A stretch of DNA of 64,000 bases. Origin: QALR01 sp045646925. GTDB lineage: Bacteria; Bacillota; Clostridia; Oscillospirales; CAG-272. The DNA lies in contig JAZRLQ010000047.1 in assembly GCA_045646925.1 (NCBI GenBank), positions 11,036 through 75,035 of the forward strand, read 5' to 3'. How positions within the stretch are numbered: the stretch's first letter is position 1; every line of letters starts with the position of its first letter. The position numbers were made by a program, and so were the translations under genes. Under the pieces are notes generated by a model. It ran no database searches. It was given only the letters and a program-made list of their open reading frames with translations, and was not told the origin of the DNA. This document shows, piece after piece, positions 47,884 to 57,220 of the stretch.

Positions 47884-49023
47884 TCAGACTTTTTTCAAAA
47901 GCTTGCGGATCTCTTCGCTGGAGAGCAGAAGCAGATCCTTGTAAATATCTTCGGCTGCGTTGGGCTTTGCGAACGCTTTGACAGCTTCACAGAGCGAAGC
48001 GGCGGTTTCTTCATTTTCGAGAATGCTCTGTACGCTTGCGATCAGCGCTTCGGGAGTGAGATCCTTTTCCTCGTGCATGATGGCGGCGCCGGCGTCTGCG
48101 AGGCGTTTTGCGTTTTCGTACTGGTGATTGTTTGCGACGTTGGGAGAAGGGATCAGAATGCAAGCCTTTCCGAGAAGCGCCATTTCCGCAATGGTCATTG
48201 CGCCTGCGCGGCAAATAACGGCGTCTGCCGCTTTTTCCCAAAGGGGCATATCGTAAATGTATTCGAGAATACGGATGTTGGGCTTGTTATCGATGCCGTA
48301 TTCCTTTGCCATTGCCATTGCATCCTCGTATTCAATCTTGCCCGTGGCGTGAACGTGGAAGATTTCGGGATGGTGCGCGGTGTAATCACGCATAAGAGCG
48401 AGAACCTCTTCGTTGACGCGCTGCGCGCCAAGGCTTCCGCCGAAGGAAAGAAGGACCTTTTTTGTATTGGCGGGGATATCCAGCTTTTTGAAGAGGTCTT
48501 CTTCGGTTTTTGTGTCGGGCATGGTGATCAGAGGATTGCCTACGCAGAGGATCTTATCGGTTTCAGTGAAGTATTGCTCGGTGGTGGGGAAGTTGATGTA
48601 GATACGGTCGACGTCCTGCTCCAGCATTTTTACTGCTTTTCCGGGGATCGCGTTGGATTCGTGTACGGCGGTGGGGATTCCGAGCTTGGCTGCCGCGTGG
48701 AGAAGAGGCCAGGAGAGATAGCCACCCGTGCCGATGACGACGTCGGGCTGATAATCGAGAAGAAGCTTCTTCGCTTTCATGGGAGCGGTGAAATAGTAGT
48801 AAGCCGTCTTGATATTGGAGAGCGAGAGACTGCGGCGCAATCCGCGCATTTCAATATGATACAGAGGATAACCCGCCTTTGCGACGAGATTGTTTTCCAT
48901 TCCTTTTTTCGTGCCGATAAAGGCAATTTCTGCACTTTTATCGCGGGCTTTGATGGTATTGGCGATAGCGATTGCGGGGTTGATATGTCCGCCCGTACCG
49001 CCGCCGGCAAGAAGAACTTTCAT
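47884..49023 (-). CDS. murG: UDP-N-acetylglucosamine:lipid I transferase MurG
   Basis: 379 residues. MurG adds GlcNAc to lipid I on the inner membrane face to make lipid II. The N-terminal GGGTGGHINPA (7-17) and the loop GTGGYLSWP, with HESNAIPG, define the acceptor side. The C-terminal UDP-GlcNAc side has CRAGAMTIAEMA and a late NHQYENA. The ATG at 49021-49023 follows AAAGGA; upstream in-frame sequence lies inside ftsW. It follows ftsW by 25 bases. Confidence 0.96.
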   Translation of the reverse strand: MKVLLAGGGTGGHINPAIAIANTIKARDKSAEIAFIGTKKGMENNLVAKAGYPLYHIEMRGLRRSLSLSNIKTAYYYFTAPMKAKKLLLDYQPDVVIGTGGYLSWPLLHAAAKLGIPTAVHESNAIPGKAVKMLEQDVDRIYINFPTTEQYFTETDKILCVGNPLITMPDTKTEEDLFKKLDIPANTKKVLLSFGGSLGAQRVNEEVLALMRDYTAHHPEIFHVHATGKIEYEDAMAMAKEYGIDNKPNIRILEYIYDMPLWEKAADAVICRAGAMTIAEMALLGKACILIPSPNVANNHQYENAKRLADAGAAIMHEEKDLTPEALIASVQSILENEETAASLCEAVKAFAKPNAAEDIYKDLLLLSSEEIRKLLKKV

Positions 49024-49048
49024 GGTGATGGATTCCTTTCTGAGAGAG

Positions 49049-50311
49049 TTAGAGTGGTTGATAATTGCGTTGTTTGGTTTCGAACGTGTTTTTTTCTCCG
49101 GAGGAGAAACGGGAGATCGAGAGGATGATTCCCATCTCCGCAAGCTGCATGACGAGTGCGGTGCCTCCGTAGCTGAAGAAGGGAAGCGCGATACCCGTCG
49201 TCGGAATCGTGGAGGTAACGACGGCGATATTGAGGATCGCCTGAATGCTGACCTTTAACGTGAGTCCCATGACGACCATGGAGGAGAAGGTGTCGGGCGC
49301 TTTGATGGCGATATAGAAGCCTCTCCACATCAGAAGCATGAAGAGCGCGATGAGCGTAAACGCGCCGATCATTCCCAACTCCTCGCACACAATGGCGAAA
49401 ATGAAGTCGTTCTGGGGTTCGGGAAGATAAAGGTGCTTTTGATAGCTATTGCCGAGTCCGACGCCGAAAATGCCGCCGGAGCCGATGGCAAGCAAGCTCT
49501 GATAGGGCTGCCAGGTGCCGTCTGCGCCGCTTTCCGGATGGAGCCATGCGTCGACACGGGCTTTGGTATACTCTGTAAAGAGGATGATGTATGTTGCCAC
49601 CGCCGCAAAGGCGGCGCCGATTCCGCCGACCCATTTCAAGTCAGCGCCCGCAATGAAGATCATGGCGGCGCCGATGGTGAAAAGAATGATGGTCGCGGAC
49701 ATATGCTTTTCGAGCGCGACTGTTCCGCAAACGAGAACGACGATACAAGCGGGGCAGAGAAGTCCGTACTGGAAGGTTCTTGCTTTTCGTTGGAATTTGG
49801 ATATGTACAACGCCATCATCAGCACGAGCGCGAATTTCATAACGTCGGAGGGTTGGAATTGCACGATCTTCAAGTCGATCCAACGTGTAGCGCCCTTATT
49901 GGTAACGCCGATGCCGGGAACGAAAACGAGCAGAAGCAAAAAGTAACTGACTGCGAAGATGGCGGGTGTTGCTTTCTTTAAAAAGCCGTAGTCTACAAAG
50001 GACATGACTACCATGGCGATGATACCGATCGTTGCCCACAGAAGCTGTTTTTTGATGAAGTAGAAGCTGTCGCCCATATTCGCTTTTGCAAAAACGTAGC
50101 TTGCGGAGGAGACCATGATCGAGCCGTAGCAGACGAGGAGTACGACGATGATGAGGAAGACTCTGTCCACGCCTCCGCGCACGCGGTAGATCGGATTTCG
50201 GTCGGGAGCGAGCAGCGTGTTCAGAACCTCAAGAAACAGATTCTTTTTTTGCGGCTGCGGCGCGGGAAACCGTTGTTGTGTGGGCTTTGGATTTTGCGTC
50301 GTGTTGGGCAT
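49049..50311 (-). CDS. ftsW: septal peptidoglycan polymerase FtsW (SEDS family)
   Basis: 420 residues. A Pro/Gln-rich cytosolic start (1-45) is followed by ten membrane segments. SEDS motifs include GATRWIDL, QFQPSDVMKFALVLMMA, PEPQNDFIFAIVCEELG and the C-terminal PFFSYGG. With the class B PBP encoded at 54330-56642 it polymerises septal glycan. Genes usually found before it (murD) are missing: it directly follows mraY by 18 bases. Confidence 0.95.
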   Translation of the reverse strand: MPNTTQNPKPTQQRFPAPQPQKKNLFLEVLNTLLAPDRNPIYRVRGGVDRVFLIIVVLLVCYGSIMVSSASYVFAKANMGDSFYFIKKQLLWATIGIIAMVVMSFVDYGFLKKATPAIFAVSYFLLLLVFVPGIGVTNKGATRWIDLKIVQFQPSDVMKFALVLMMALYISKFQRKARTFQYGLLCPACIVVLVCGTVALEKHMSATIILFTIGAAMIFIAGADLKWVGGIGAAFAAVATYIILFTEYTKARVDAWLHPESGADGTWQPYQSLLAIGSGGIFGVGLGNSYQKHLYLPEPQNDFIFAIVCEELGMIGAFTLIALFMLLMWRGFYIAIKAPDTFSSMVVMGLTLKVSIQAILNIAVVTSTIPTTGIALPFFSYGGTALVMQLAEMGIILSISRFSSGEKNTFETKQRNYQPL

Positions 50312-50329
50312 ATATGCACCTCGTTTCTT

Positions 50330-51319
50330 TTAGATCGAGAAGAAGCAGTAGGAAATTGCGCACAAAACGGCGGTGATGATGGATGCGACGGCGACAATCT
50401 TGCGTTCGCCCCAACCGCACTTTTCGAAGTGATGGTGGATGGGCGCCATTTTAAAGATTCTCTTTTTGAAAAGCTTGTAGGAGCCGACCTGCAAAATAAC
50501 GGAAACCGTTTCGATGATGTAAACAAGACCTACGATCAGGATGAGGAGAGGATTGTCGGTGAGGAAGGCAAGTCCGGTGACCATACCGCCGAGGAAGAGG
50601 GAGCCCGTGTCGCCCATGAAGATTCTTGCGGGATTCCAGTTATAAACGAGGAAACCGATCATGCCGCCGAAGAGCGCGCCTGCAAAAAGTGTGATCGCAT
50701 TGCCGAGAGGGAGTGTAATCAGAGGGAGACCGAGGATCGCGAAGAATGCTGCAATCACTGCCGTTGCCGTTGCGCAGAGACCGTCGATGCCGTCGGTGAG
50801 GTTGACACTGTTGTCAACGCCGACGATGAGGATGATCGCAAGAGGGTAGAACCAAACGCCGAGATCCCATTTGATTTCGGTGAAGGGGATCGGGATGACG
50901 GTGTCCATATAGCCGAGCGCGCACATAGCGCCGACGTAGATCGTTGCGACGATGAGCTGCAGAACGAATTTCTGATAAGCCTTGAGACCTTCGTTTTGTT
51001 TTTTGAGGAGCTTTGCGCGGTCGTCAATGAATCCGACTGCCGCGAAAAGCGTCGCCATGCCGAGCGTGATCCAAATGGGAGCAAGCGCGTTTTTGTCGAT
51101 GGCGAAGAAGGAGAGAACGGCTACTGTGAGAAGGATCGCGGTGATGAAGAAGATACCGCCCATGGTTGGAGTTCCCGCTTTGGATTTATGCCAGCGGGGG
51201 CCCATTTCATAGATGGGCTGGTTCATTTTTTTGCTGATAAGGAAGGGGATGAATTTTTTGGACAAAATAACGGTGATAACAAAGGAGAGAAGCACCGCAA
51301 TGATAAACGAAATAAGCAT
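50330..51319 (-). CDS. mraY: phospho-MurNAc-pentapeptide translocase MraY
   Basis: 329 residues with ten membrane segments. It links phospho-MurNAc-pentapeptide to undecaprenyl phosphate, giving lipid I. Diagnostic loops are KAGTPTMGG, FIDDRAKLLKKQNEGL, DNSVNLTDGIDGLC and the C-terminal MAPIHHHFE. I chose the ATG at 51317-51319 (AAAGGA six bases upstream). A nine-codon upstream in-frame extension lacks a binding site. Confidence 0.96.
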   Translation of the reverse strand: MLISFIIAVLLSFVITVILSKKFIPFLISKKMNQPIYEMGPRWHKSKAGTPTMGGIFFITAILLTVAVLSFFAIDKNALAPIWITLGMATLFAAVGFIDDRAKLLKKQNEGLKAYQKFVLQLIVATIYVGAMCALGYMDTVIPIPFTEIKWDLGVWFYPLAIILIVGVDNSVNLTDGIDGLCATATAVIAAFFAILGLPLITLPLGNAITLFAGALFGGMIGFLVYNWNPARIFMGDTGSLFLGGMVTGLAFLTDNPLLILIVGLVYIIETVSVILQVGSYKLFKKRIFKMAPIHHHFEKCGWGERKIVAVASIITAVLCAISYCFFSI

Positions 51320-51369
51320 GAGATTTCCTTTCTGTTTTGAAGTCAACGAGTTTTATTTTCTTTTTGATT

Positions 51370-52767
51370 TTAAAGCAAGCGGATCAGTCGTTCCAGCGCA
51401 ACGGCGCGGCTCGCTTTGAACAGTACGACGTCGTTTTCGCGCAAGACGGTTTTCAGAAGATTTGCGGCGTTTTCCGCGTTGTCGGAATCTTCGATGATAA
51501 GCACGTTTTGTTCGGGCATACCGCCGTGTATCGCGCCCTTTGCGATGTCAACGGCAGAGCTTCCGAAGGTGACGAGATATCCGATGGCGCACTCTGCGGC
51601 GTATTCACCCACGCGGAAATGCGCTTGACAGGAGGCATCGCCAAGCTCCTTCATATCGCCGAGAACGGCGACGGGGCGTTTTTCTTTGACCTTCGCCGTG
51701 TGGCAGAGAACGTCGAGTCCCGCGCGCATGGATTCGGGGCTTGCGTTATAGCAGTCCTCGATGACGGTGATTCCGTCCTTTTCCGTGATGGATTGACGCA
51801 TATCTGCGGGAATGAAATTGAGAAGTCCGCGTCGGATGTTCTCTTCGGAAATGCCGAGAAGCATACCGCATACGGTGGCGGTGAGCGCGTTGTGGACGTG
51901 ATGTCTTCCGATGACGTTGACACGGATATCCTTCATGATGAGTGCGTTTCGCATACGAATGTCAAATAGCATGTGGTCGTCGTTGATACGAATGCGCTCA
52001 GCGCTGTACGTTGCGTCGGGATTTTCGATACCGATGTAGATCTTCGTGAGCTCCTTTGCGGAAACGTCGGCGAGGAGAGGCTCGTTTGCATTGAGAATCA
52101 GAACGCCGCCCTTTCGCATACCGTCGATGATCTCCATTTTTGCGTCTCGGATTCCTTCACGGGATCCGAGATTTTCCATATGGGAGCTGCCGATATTGGT
52201 GATCACGGCGATGTCCGGCTCGGCAATGCGAGAAAGATGGGAGATCTCGCCCTTGTGATTCATGCCCATTTCCAGAAGGAGCGCGTTGTGGTCGCCGTTC
52301 ATATTCAATACGGTCAAGGGGAGCCCGATCTCGTTATTGAAATTGCCTTTCGTGACGTTAGTTGCATATTTTATTTCGAGGACGGAAAAAATAAATTGCT
52401 TGGTCGTTGTTTTTCCGACGCTTCCCGTCACGGCAAGCGTGATGGGGTTGAAAAGATTTTTGTAAGAACGGGCAAATTGACCGAGCGCTTCGGTCGTGTT
52501 TTTAACGACTATGCAGGGAATGGAGCAATTTTCGGGAATGTATTCCACGACGGCAAACACGCATCCTGCCTTTTCTGCGGCGGGGATGAAACGGTGGCCG
52601 TCAAAGTTTTCTCCGCGGAGCGCGAAGAAGGCGTCTCCCGCTTTTGCGGTTCGGGAGTCGATGGAAACGCCGTAGGCAAGCGGCGCGTTCGTTTCCGCCG
52701 CTGTGCCTCCTGCGAATTCAGCAAACGTTTTAATATCCAATCCGTTTTTTTCTAAGTTAAAGTACAT
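51370..52767 (-). CDS. murF: UDP-MurNAc-tripeptide:D-Ala-D-Ala ligase MurF
   Basis: 465 residues, Mur ligase fold. The N-terminal substrate domain (SIDSRTAKAGDAFFALRGENFDGH) is followed by the ATP loop TGSVGKTTTKQFI, then NEIGLPLTVL, EMGMNHKGEI and the C-terminal CYNASPESMRAGLDVL. It completes the cytoplasmic muropeptide before MraY. It lies 38 bases behind murE. Confidence 0.95.
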   Translation of the reverse strand: MYFNLEKNGLDIKTFAEFAGGTAAETNAPLAYGVSIDSRTAKAGDAFFALRGENFDGHRFIPAAEKAGCVFAVVEYIPENCSIPCIVVKNTTEALGQFARSYKNLFNPITLAVTGSVGKTTTKQFIFSVLEIKYATNVTKGNFNNEIGLPLTVLNMNGDHNALLLEMGMNHKGEISHLSRIAEPDIAVITNIGSSHMENLGSREGIRDAKMEIIDGMRKGGVLILNANEPLLADVSAKELTKIYIGIENPDATYSAERIRINDDHMLFDIRMRNALIMKDIRVNVIGRHHVHNALTATVCGMLLGISEENIRRGLLNFIPADMRQSITEKDGITVIEDCYNASPESMRAGLDVLCHTAKVKEKRPVAVLGDMKELGDASCQAHFRVGEYAAECAIGYLVTFGSSAVDIAKGAIHGGMPEQNVLIIEDSDNAENAANLLKTVLRENDVVLFKASRAVALERLIRLL

Positions 52768-52805
52768 TGTAGATTCCTTTTCTGTCTTTTGGGAAATAGG
52801 TGAGT

Positions 52806-54251
52806 TCAGGTAAGTCCCAAGGCTTTTTTTATAATTTCTTTTTCGGAAAATAAATGCTTTCCGTATTTGTCAATGGTATAGTTTTCGTGCCCTTTTCCTG
52901 CGAGAAGAAGGATCTCGCCTTTTTCGGCTTGCTTCAGGGCAAAAATAATGGCTTCCCGACGGTCCGGAATGCGCAGATGGTTTGTTTTATGCATTCCGCT
53001 TTCGATGTGGTCAAGAATGGAATCGGGATCTTCGCGACGGGGATTATCGTTTGTCAGAATCACGAGATCCGCGATATTTTCTGCGGTCAGTCCCATTTGC
53101 GGGCGTTTGCCGACGTCACGCTCACCGCCCGCGCCGAAGAGGACGGTCAGTTTTTTCGTGAAGGGACGCAGAGACGTCAGGGCTTTTTCTATGGCTTCGG
53201 GAGAATGTGCGTAATCGATATAGACGGAAAAATCCGTCGGCAGAGAGAGCTTTTCCATTCTTCCGGACGGGGTGCGCAGATGTTGCGCGGCGCGTTCCAA
53301 CGCGTCGGTGGAAACGCCCTCAAGAAATGCGCAGGCGAGCGCCACGGCGCTGTTTTCCGCGTGAAAGGTGCCTTGCGCGGGAAAGTTAACGTGAATGTGA
53401 TTTGGTCCGATCCGAAGCGTGTAATCGATTTCGCGATCGGTGCAAGTGAGATTTTGAATATAAAAATCCGATTTCGGCGTTTTTCCGTAGTAGTATACGT
53501 TGCCGACGGCGGAAGCCGCGATACGTTCTGCCTCATCGTCATCACGACAGATGACGGCGTTTTTGGCTTGAGAGAAAAGAGAGGCTTTTACGTCCCGATA
53601 GTTTTCGAAGGTCTTGTGATAATCGAGATGGTCGCGGGAGAGATTCGTGAATACGGCGATCTCGAATTCGAGACCGTACAGACGGTGCTGCGCGATCGCA
53701 TGGGACGATGCTTCCATGACGACCGTTCGGACCCCGCGATCCTTCATGTCGCGCAGCAAGGGGTATAAGATGTCGGGAGGCGGCGTTGTGTAAGACGACT
53801 GCAAATGCGCCTCGCCCGCGGTGTATTCCACGGTCCCGATGAGTCCCGTCGGAATTCCCGACTCACTGAGCAGCGTGTGCAGAAAGGAGGAGACGGACGT
53901 TTTTCCGTTCGTTCCCGTAACCGCGATCAGACGAAGATCCTTTGCGGGATCGCCTTCTGCGCGGCACCATGCGAGAGAATAGCTTTTTCTGACGTTTTCA
54001 ACTTCAATGATGGGAACGGCGACGTTGCCGATCCTTTTTGAACCGCCAAGAGAGGTGACGATTGCCGCCACCCCTTTTGTGATTGCATTTTGCACGTGCG
54101 AGAACCCGCTTTCGTGAAAGCCGTCCTCGCAAAAAAAGACGTCGTTTTGAGTGAGCTTGCGGAAGTCGCTCTCCGCTTTTCCGATGTTCAGATCCATCGG
54201 TTTTTCGGCGGAGAGTATTTCCTCCGGTTTGATGATATGAGAAAGGCGCAT
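52806..54251 (-). CDS. murE: UDP-MurNAc-L-Ala-D-Glu:meso-diaminopimelate ligase MurE
   Basis: 481 residues, Mur ligase fold. The ATP loop is TGTNGKTSVSSFL, followed by TTPPPDIL and MEASSHAIAQHR. The C-terminal DNPRREDPDSI motif is the signature for meso-diaminopimelate, so the wall should be the A1-gamma type common in Clostridia. The ATG at 54249-54251 has GGAGG four bases upstream; an ATG five codons earlier is an unlikely alternative. It follows the PBP gene by 78 bases. Confidence 0.95.
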   Translation of the reverse strand: MRLSHIIKPEEILSAEKPMDLNIGKAESDFRKLTQNDVFFCEDGFHESGFSHVQNAITKGVAAIVTSLGGSKRIGNVAVPIIEVENVRKSYSLAWCRAEGDPAKDLRLIAVTGTNGKTSVSSFLHTLLSESGIPTGLIGTVEYTAGEAHLQSSYTTPPPDILYPLLRDMKDRGVRTVVMEASSHAIAQHRLYGLEFEIAVFTNLSRDHLDYHKTFENYRDVKASLFSQAKNAVICRDDDEAERIAASAVGNVYYYGKTPKSDFYIQNLTCTDREIDYTLRIGPNHIHVNFPAQGTFHAENSAVALACAFLEGVSTDALERAAQHLRTPSGRMEKLSLPTDFSVYIDYAHSPEAIEKALTSLRPFTKKLTVLFGAGGERDVGKRPQMGLTAENIADLVILTNDNPRREDPDSILDHIESGMHKTNHLRIPDRREAIIFALKQAEKGEILLLAGKGHENYTIDKYGKHLFSEKEIIKKALGLT

Positions 54252-54329
54252 AAATCCTCCGATCATGTAAAGATATTTTTCAAAAGAAAATATTCTTTGT
54301 ACATCCGTGGATTTGAACGTTTCGTTTTA

Positions 54330-56642
54330 TCAGTCTGTGAAGTTGGTGTGCTGTATCTCTACGGTAATGACGGTTCCTTTCGGAGCGACGGCGCCCGCTT
54401 CGAGAGACTGCGACATGACGATAGCGCCGGATCCGTTCAAAGCGCCTTCCAGATGGATATTGAAGCCTGCGTTAGCGAGCTCTTTGTTTGCTTGCGCGGC
54501 AGTCATGCCGAGAAGATTGGGCACGACGGCATTCTTTTCCTCGACGGCTTCGCTAGTGTAGAGGATGACGACGCCGTTATCCTTGGAAAGCGTGCTGTTT
54601 GCGGGAGGAACCTGATTGATGACGCTGGTTCCCGAGCCAACGATTTCATAGGAGAAGCCTGCTTCGGTGAGACGCATGATCGCTTCATCCAGAGAAAGTC
54701 CGCGGTAATTGGGAAGCTTGACTTCCAATTTAGCAAGCTCTTCGTCGGTGTATTCGGGCTCAATGCCGAGATAAGGAAGAACGTCGGCGAGAATCTTGGA
54801 AACGTAGGGGGCTGCGTTGGTACTACCGTAACGAGCGCCGAGCGTGGGCTCGTCGACGATGACGATGCAGATGATCTCGGGATCGTCTGCGGGAGCATAA
54901 GCAACGGTGGAGGCGATTCGTTTGTTGCCGGAGGTGCCTTTTTCCGTCGTACCCGTTTTTGCGGCAACGGAATAACCCTGAACGTAAGCGTTCTTCGCGC
55001 CGCCGTCTCCGGATACGCCGTCTGCGAGGATCTTGGAAATGGTATCGGCGGTTTCTTCGCTGATGACCTGTCTGACGGCAGTTGTGCCGAAGGAAGCGAG
55101 AACGTTGCCGTCGTCGTCGACGATCTCCTTGACAACGTGAGGAACGACCATCGTTCCGCCGTTTGCGACGGCGGCTACCGCAACGATCTGCTGAATGGCG
55201 GTAACGTTATAACGCTGACCGAAGGAGTAAACGGCAAGGTCGACGCCGGACATATTTTCCGCGGGGGTGTAGATGGAATTTGCTTCGCCGGGGAGGTCGA
55301 TGCCCGTTTTGCTGTCAAGACCGAATGCGGTAAAATATTTGCCGTAGGTGGTGACACCGATGCGTTCAGCGAGCTGCATCATTGCGGGGTTGCAGGATTG
55401 CTGGAGCGCGCCTGCGAAGTCCAGAACGCCGTGACCGGTGCGCTTATGGCATTGGATCGGCTTATGCCAACCGCTGACGAGATATCCGCCCGTGCAGGTG
55501 AACGTATCGGAAAGAGAGGCGAGGCCTTCCTCCAGAGACATGGAGGTGGTGAAGATCTTGGACGTGGAACCGGGTTCGTAGGTGTCGGTCAGACACTTGT
55601 TGGTCCAGTTTCTGAACAAAAGCTCCGATTTTTTTGTGAGGTATTGGGTTGAATCCGCTCCGTAAAGGTTTGCGTAATCCGCAAGAACCTCGTCATAATA
55701 GTCGGGCAATTCACGGGGATTGTTGAGATCGAAATAGGGGTAAGTTGCCATTGCGTAGATCTCGCCCGTCTTGACGTTCATAATGATGCCGCAGGAGCGG
55801 TCTTTGCTTCCGCCCTCGATGGCGGCTTCCTCGAGATATTTTTCCAGATAGCTCTGGATATTGTAGTCGAGTGTGGTGACGAGATTGGCGCCGTTTTCTG
55901 CGTCAATATAGGTTTCGTAATTGTAGGGCATGGCGCCGTGGCTGGCGTTCTGCGCAGTCATGATCTTTCCGGAGGTACCGGAAAGCGCCTGATTGTACTG
56001 ATATTCCAGCCCGTAGAGACCGCCGTCGTTGCCGCAAAAGCCGATGACGTGAGACGCGAGCGTACCGAAGGGATATACGCGTGTCGTGCTTTCTGCGAAG
56101 TGGATCATCATGGAAAGCTTCACTTCTTTATTGGAGGAAGAAAATTCGACGTCCTGATATTCCAGCATAAACGCGCGGATCTTGTCTGTGATCTCCTTTT
56201 CGACGTTTTTCTTGATGGTTCTGTCGCGGTATTTGGATTTGCTGGCTTCTTCGTAAACGAAGTCGTATTCCAATTCGAGAATTTCGGACAGCTTTTCGGA
56301 GATCAGCTCTCTGACGGCTTCGGGATCGTCTGCCTTTGCAATATATGCAGGGTCGATGAAAACGCGTTCGGTTGTATAATTGGCGGCAAGCGTAATGCCG
56401 TTTCTGTCGGTAATATTGCCGCGTGTGCCCATGATCTCCGTTTCATAGAGCATTTGCTCCAGAACGAGCTTTTTGTAATGCGTATGGCGAATGACCTGCA
56501 GATAAAAGATTCTGCCTATAACAACGAGCGCCAGTATAGAGCATACGGCGAATACGACGAGTGCGCGGAGCTTCATTTCGGCAGACTGTCTGCCAAGAAT
56601 GGAAGCAGGCTTGGAGGATTCGGGATTGTGGAGATTTGACAT
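54330..56642 (-). CDS. class B penicillin-binding protein with PASTA domains, FtsI/SpoVD type
   Basis: 770 residues. One membrane helix (about 26-46), a dimerisation domain (RGNITDRNGITLAAN) and a transpeptidase domain with SxxK at Ser359-Lys362 (GSTSKIF), SCN at 416-418 and KTGT at 562-565. Two PASTA domains occupy about 640-770 (KLPNYRGLSLDEAI and VPNLLGMTAAQANKEL). It crosslinks septal or cortex peptidoglycan together with an SEDS partner. Only one such gene is in the cluster, so it may be the FtsI equivalent. It could also be the sporulation paralogue SpoVD, which has the same architecture. Confidence 0.92.
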   Translation of the reverse strand: MSNLHNPESSKPASILGRQSAEMKLRALVVFAVCSILALVVIGRIFYLQVIRHTHYKKLVLEQMLYETEIMGTRGNITDRNGITLAANYTTERVFIDPAYIAKADDPEAVRELISEKLSEILELEYDFVYEEASKSKYRDRTIKKNVEKEITDKIRAFMLEYQDVEFSSSNKEVKLSMMIHFAESTTRVYPFGTLASHVIGFCGNDGGLYGLEYQYNQALSGTSGKIMTAQNASHGAMPYNYETYIDAENGANLVTTLDYNIQSYLEKYLEEAAIEGGSKDRSCGIIMNVKTGEIYAMATYPYFDLNNPRELPDYYDEVLADYANLYGADSTQYLTKKSELLFRNWTNKCLTDTYEPGSTSKIFTTSMSLEEGLASLSDTFTCTGGYLVSGWHKPIQCHKRTGHGVLDFAGALQQSCNPAMMQLAERIGVTTYGKYFTAFGLDSKTGIDLPGEANSIYTPAENMSGVDLAVYSFGQRYNVTAIQQIVAVAAVANGGTMVVPHVVKEIVDDDGNVLASFGTTAVRQVISEETADTISKILADGVSGDGGAKNAYVQGYSVAAKTGTTEKGTSGNKRIASTVAYAPADDPEIICIVIVDEPTLGARYGSTNAAPYVSKILADVLPYLGIEPEYTDEELAKLEVKLPNYRGLSLDEAIMRLTEAGFSYEIVGSGTSVINQVPPANSTLSKDNGVVILYTSEAVEEKNAVVPNLLGMTAAQANKELANAGFNIHLEGALNGSGAIVMSQSLEAGAVAPKGTVITVEIQHTNFTD

Positions 56643-56816
56643 ATTTTTCGATTCCTTTCAACCGCATGAACCGATTTGTTTGGGATGATCCCGACAGACT
56701 GATAATGAAAAACGCTGAAAAACAAGATAAAGAGAGGTTACCGTTTTCCGATAATGTCCTCTCTCTGCTTCATGTCGGTATAGTATGTATATTTTATTTC
56801 CGGATTTTTATGATGA

Positions 56817-57206
56817 TTATTCTGCCGAATTTACATCACCAGTGGTTTTGGGTTCTATGTAGACGATTTTGCCGCCGTCTTCCGAAAAACCGAGTTCTTT
56901 GACGGCTTCAATGATTTCCGCGAAAGAATAACGGTGATCCAGATCGTTTTCCAAAGACGCTTCCTTGTTGGTGAGAGAAATGATTTGCTTTTTGAGGGAG
57001 GCGATCTCGGAGGAGATTTCCGAGATATGAATAACGGAGAAAATGATGGCGAGGATCAACGCCGTTGCAATGATGAAAAGCGCGACCTGAATGAAGGGGA
57101 ACGGCGTTTTTCTTTTGGCGTTTTTCGTTTTATATTCTCTTCCGCCGAAAAACACGTCCAACAAGAACGCTCGCAAAGAAAATTTGCTTTGATTTTGCTG
57201 ATTCAT
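56817..57206 (-). CDS. ftsL: cell division protein FtsL-like
   Basis: 129 residues. A basic cytosolic start is followed by one membrane helix (about 39-61) and a coiled coil (EISSEIASLKKQIISLTNKE) of the FtsL/FtsB type, then a short tail. FtsL is poorly conserved, so the call rests on topology and on its place between rsmH and the PBP gene. The ATG at 57204-57206 has AAAGGA at a suitable distance. It is longer at the C-terminus than most FtsL. Confidence 0.78.
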   Translation of the reverse strand: MNQQNQSKFSLRAFLLDVFFGGREYKTKNAKRKTPFPFIQVALFIIATALILAIIFSVIHISEISSEIASLKKQIISLTNKEASLENDLDHRYSFAEIIEAVKELGFSEDGGKIVYIEPKTTGDVNSAE

Positions 57207-57220
57207 GCTTGGTGTTCCTT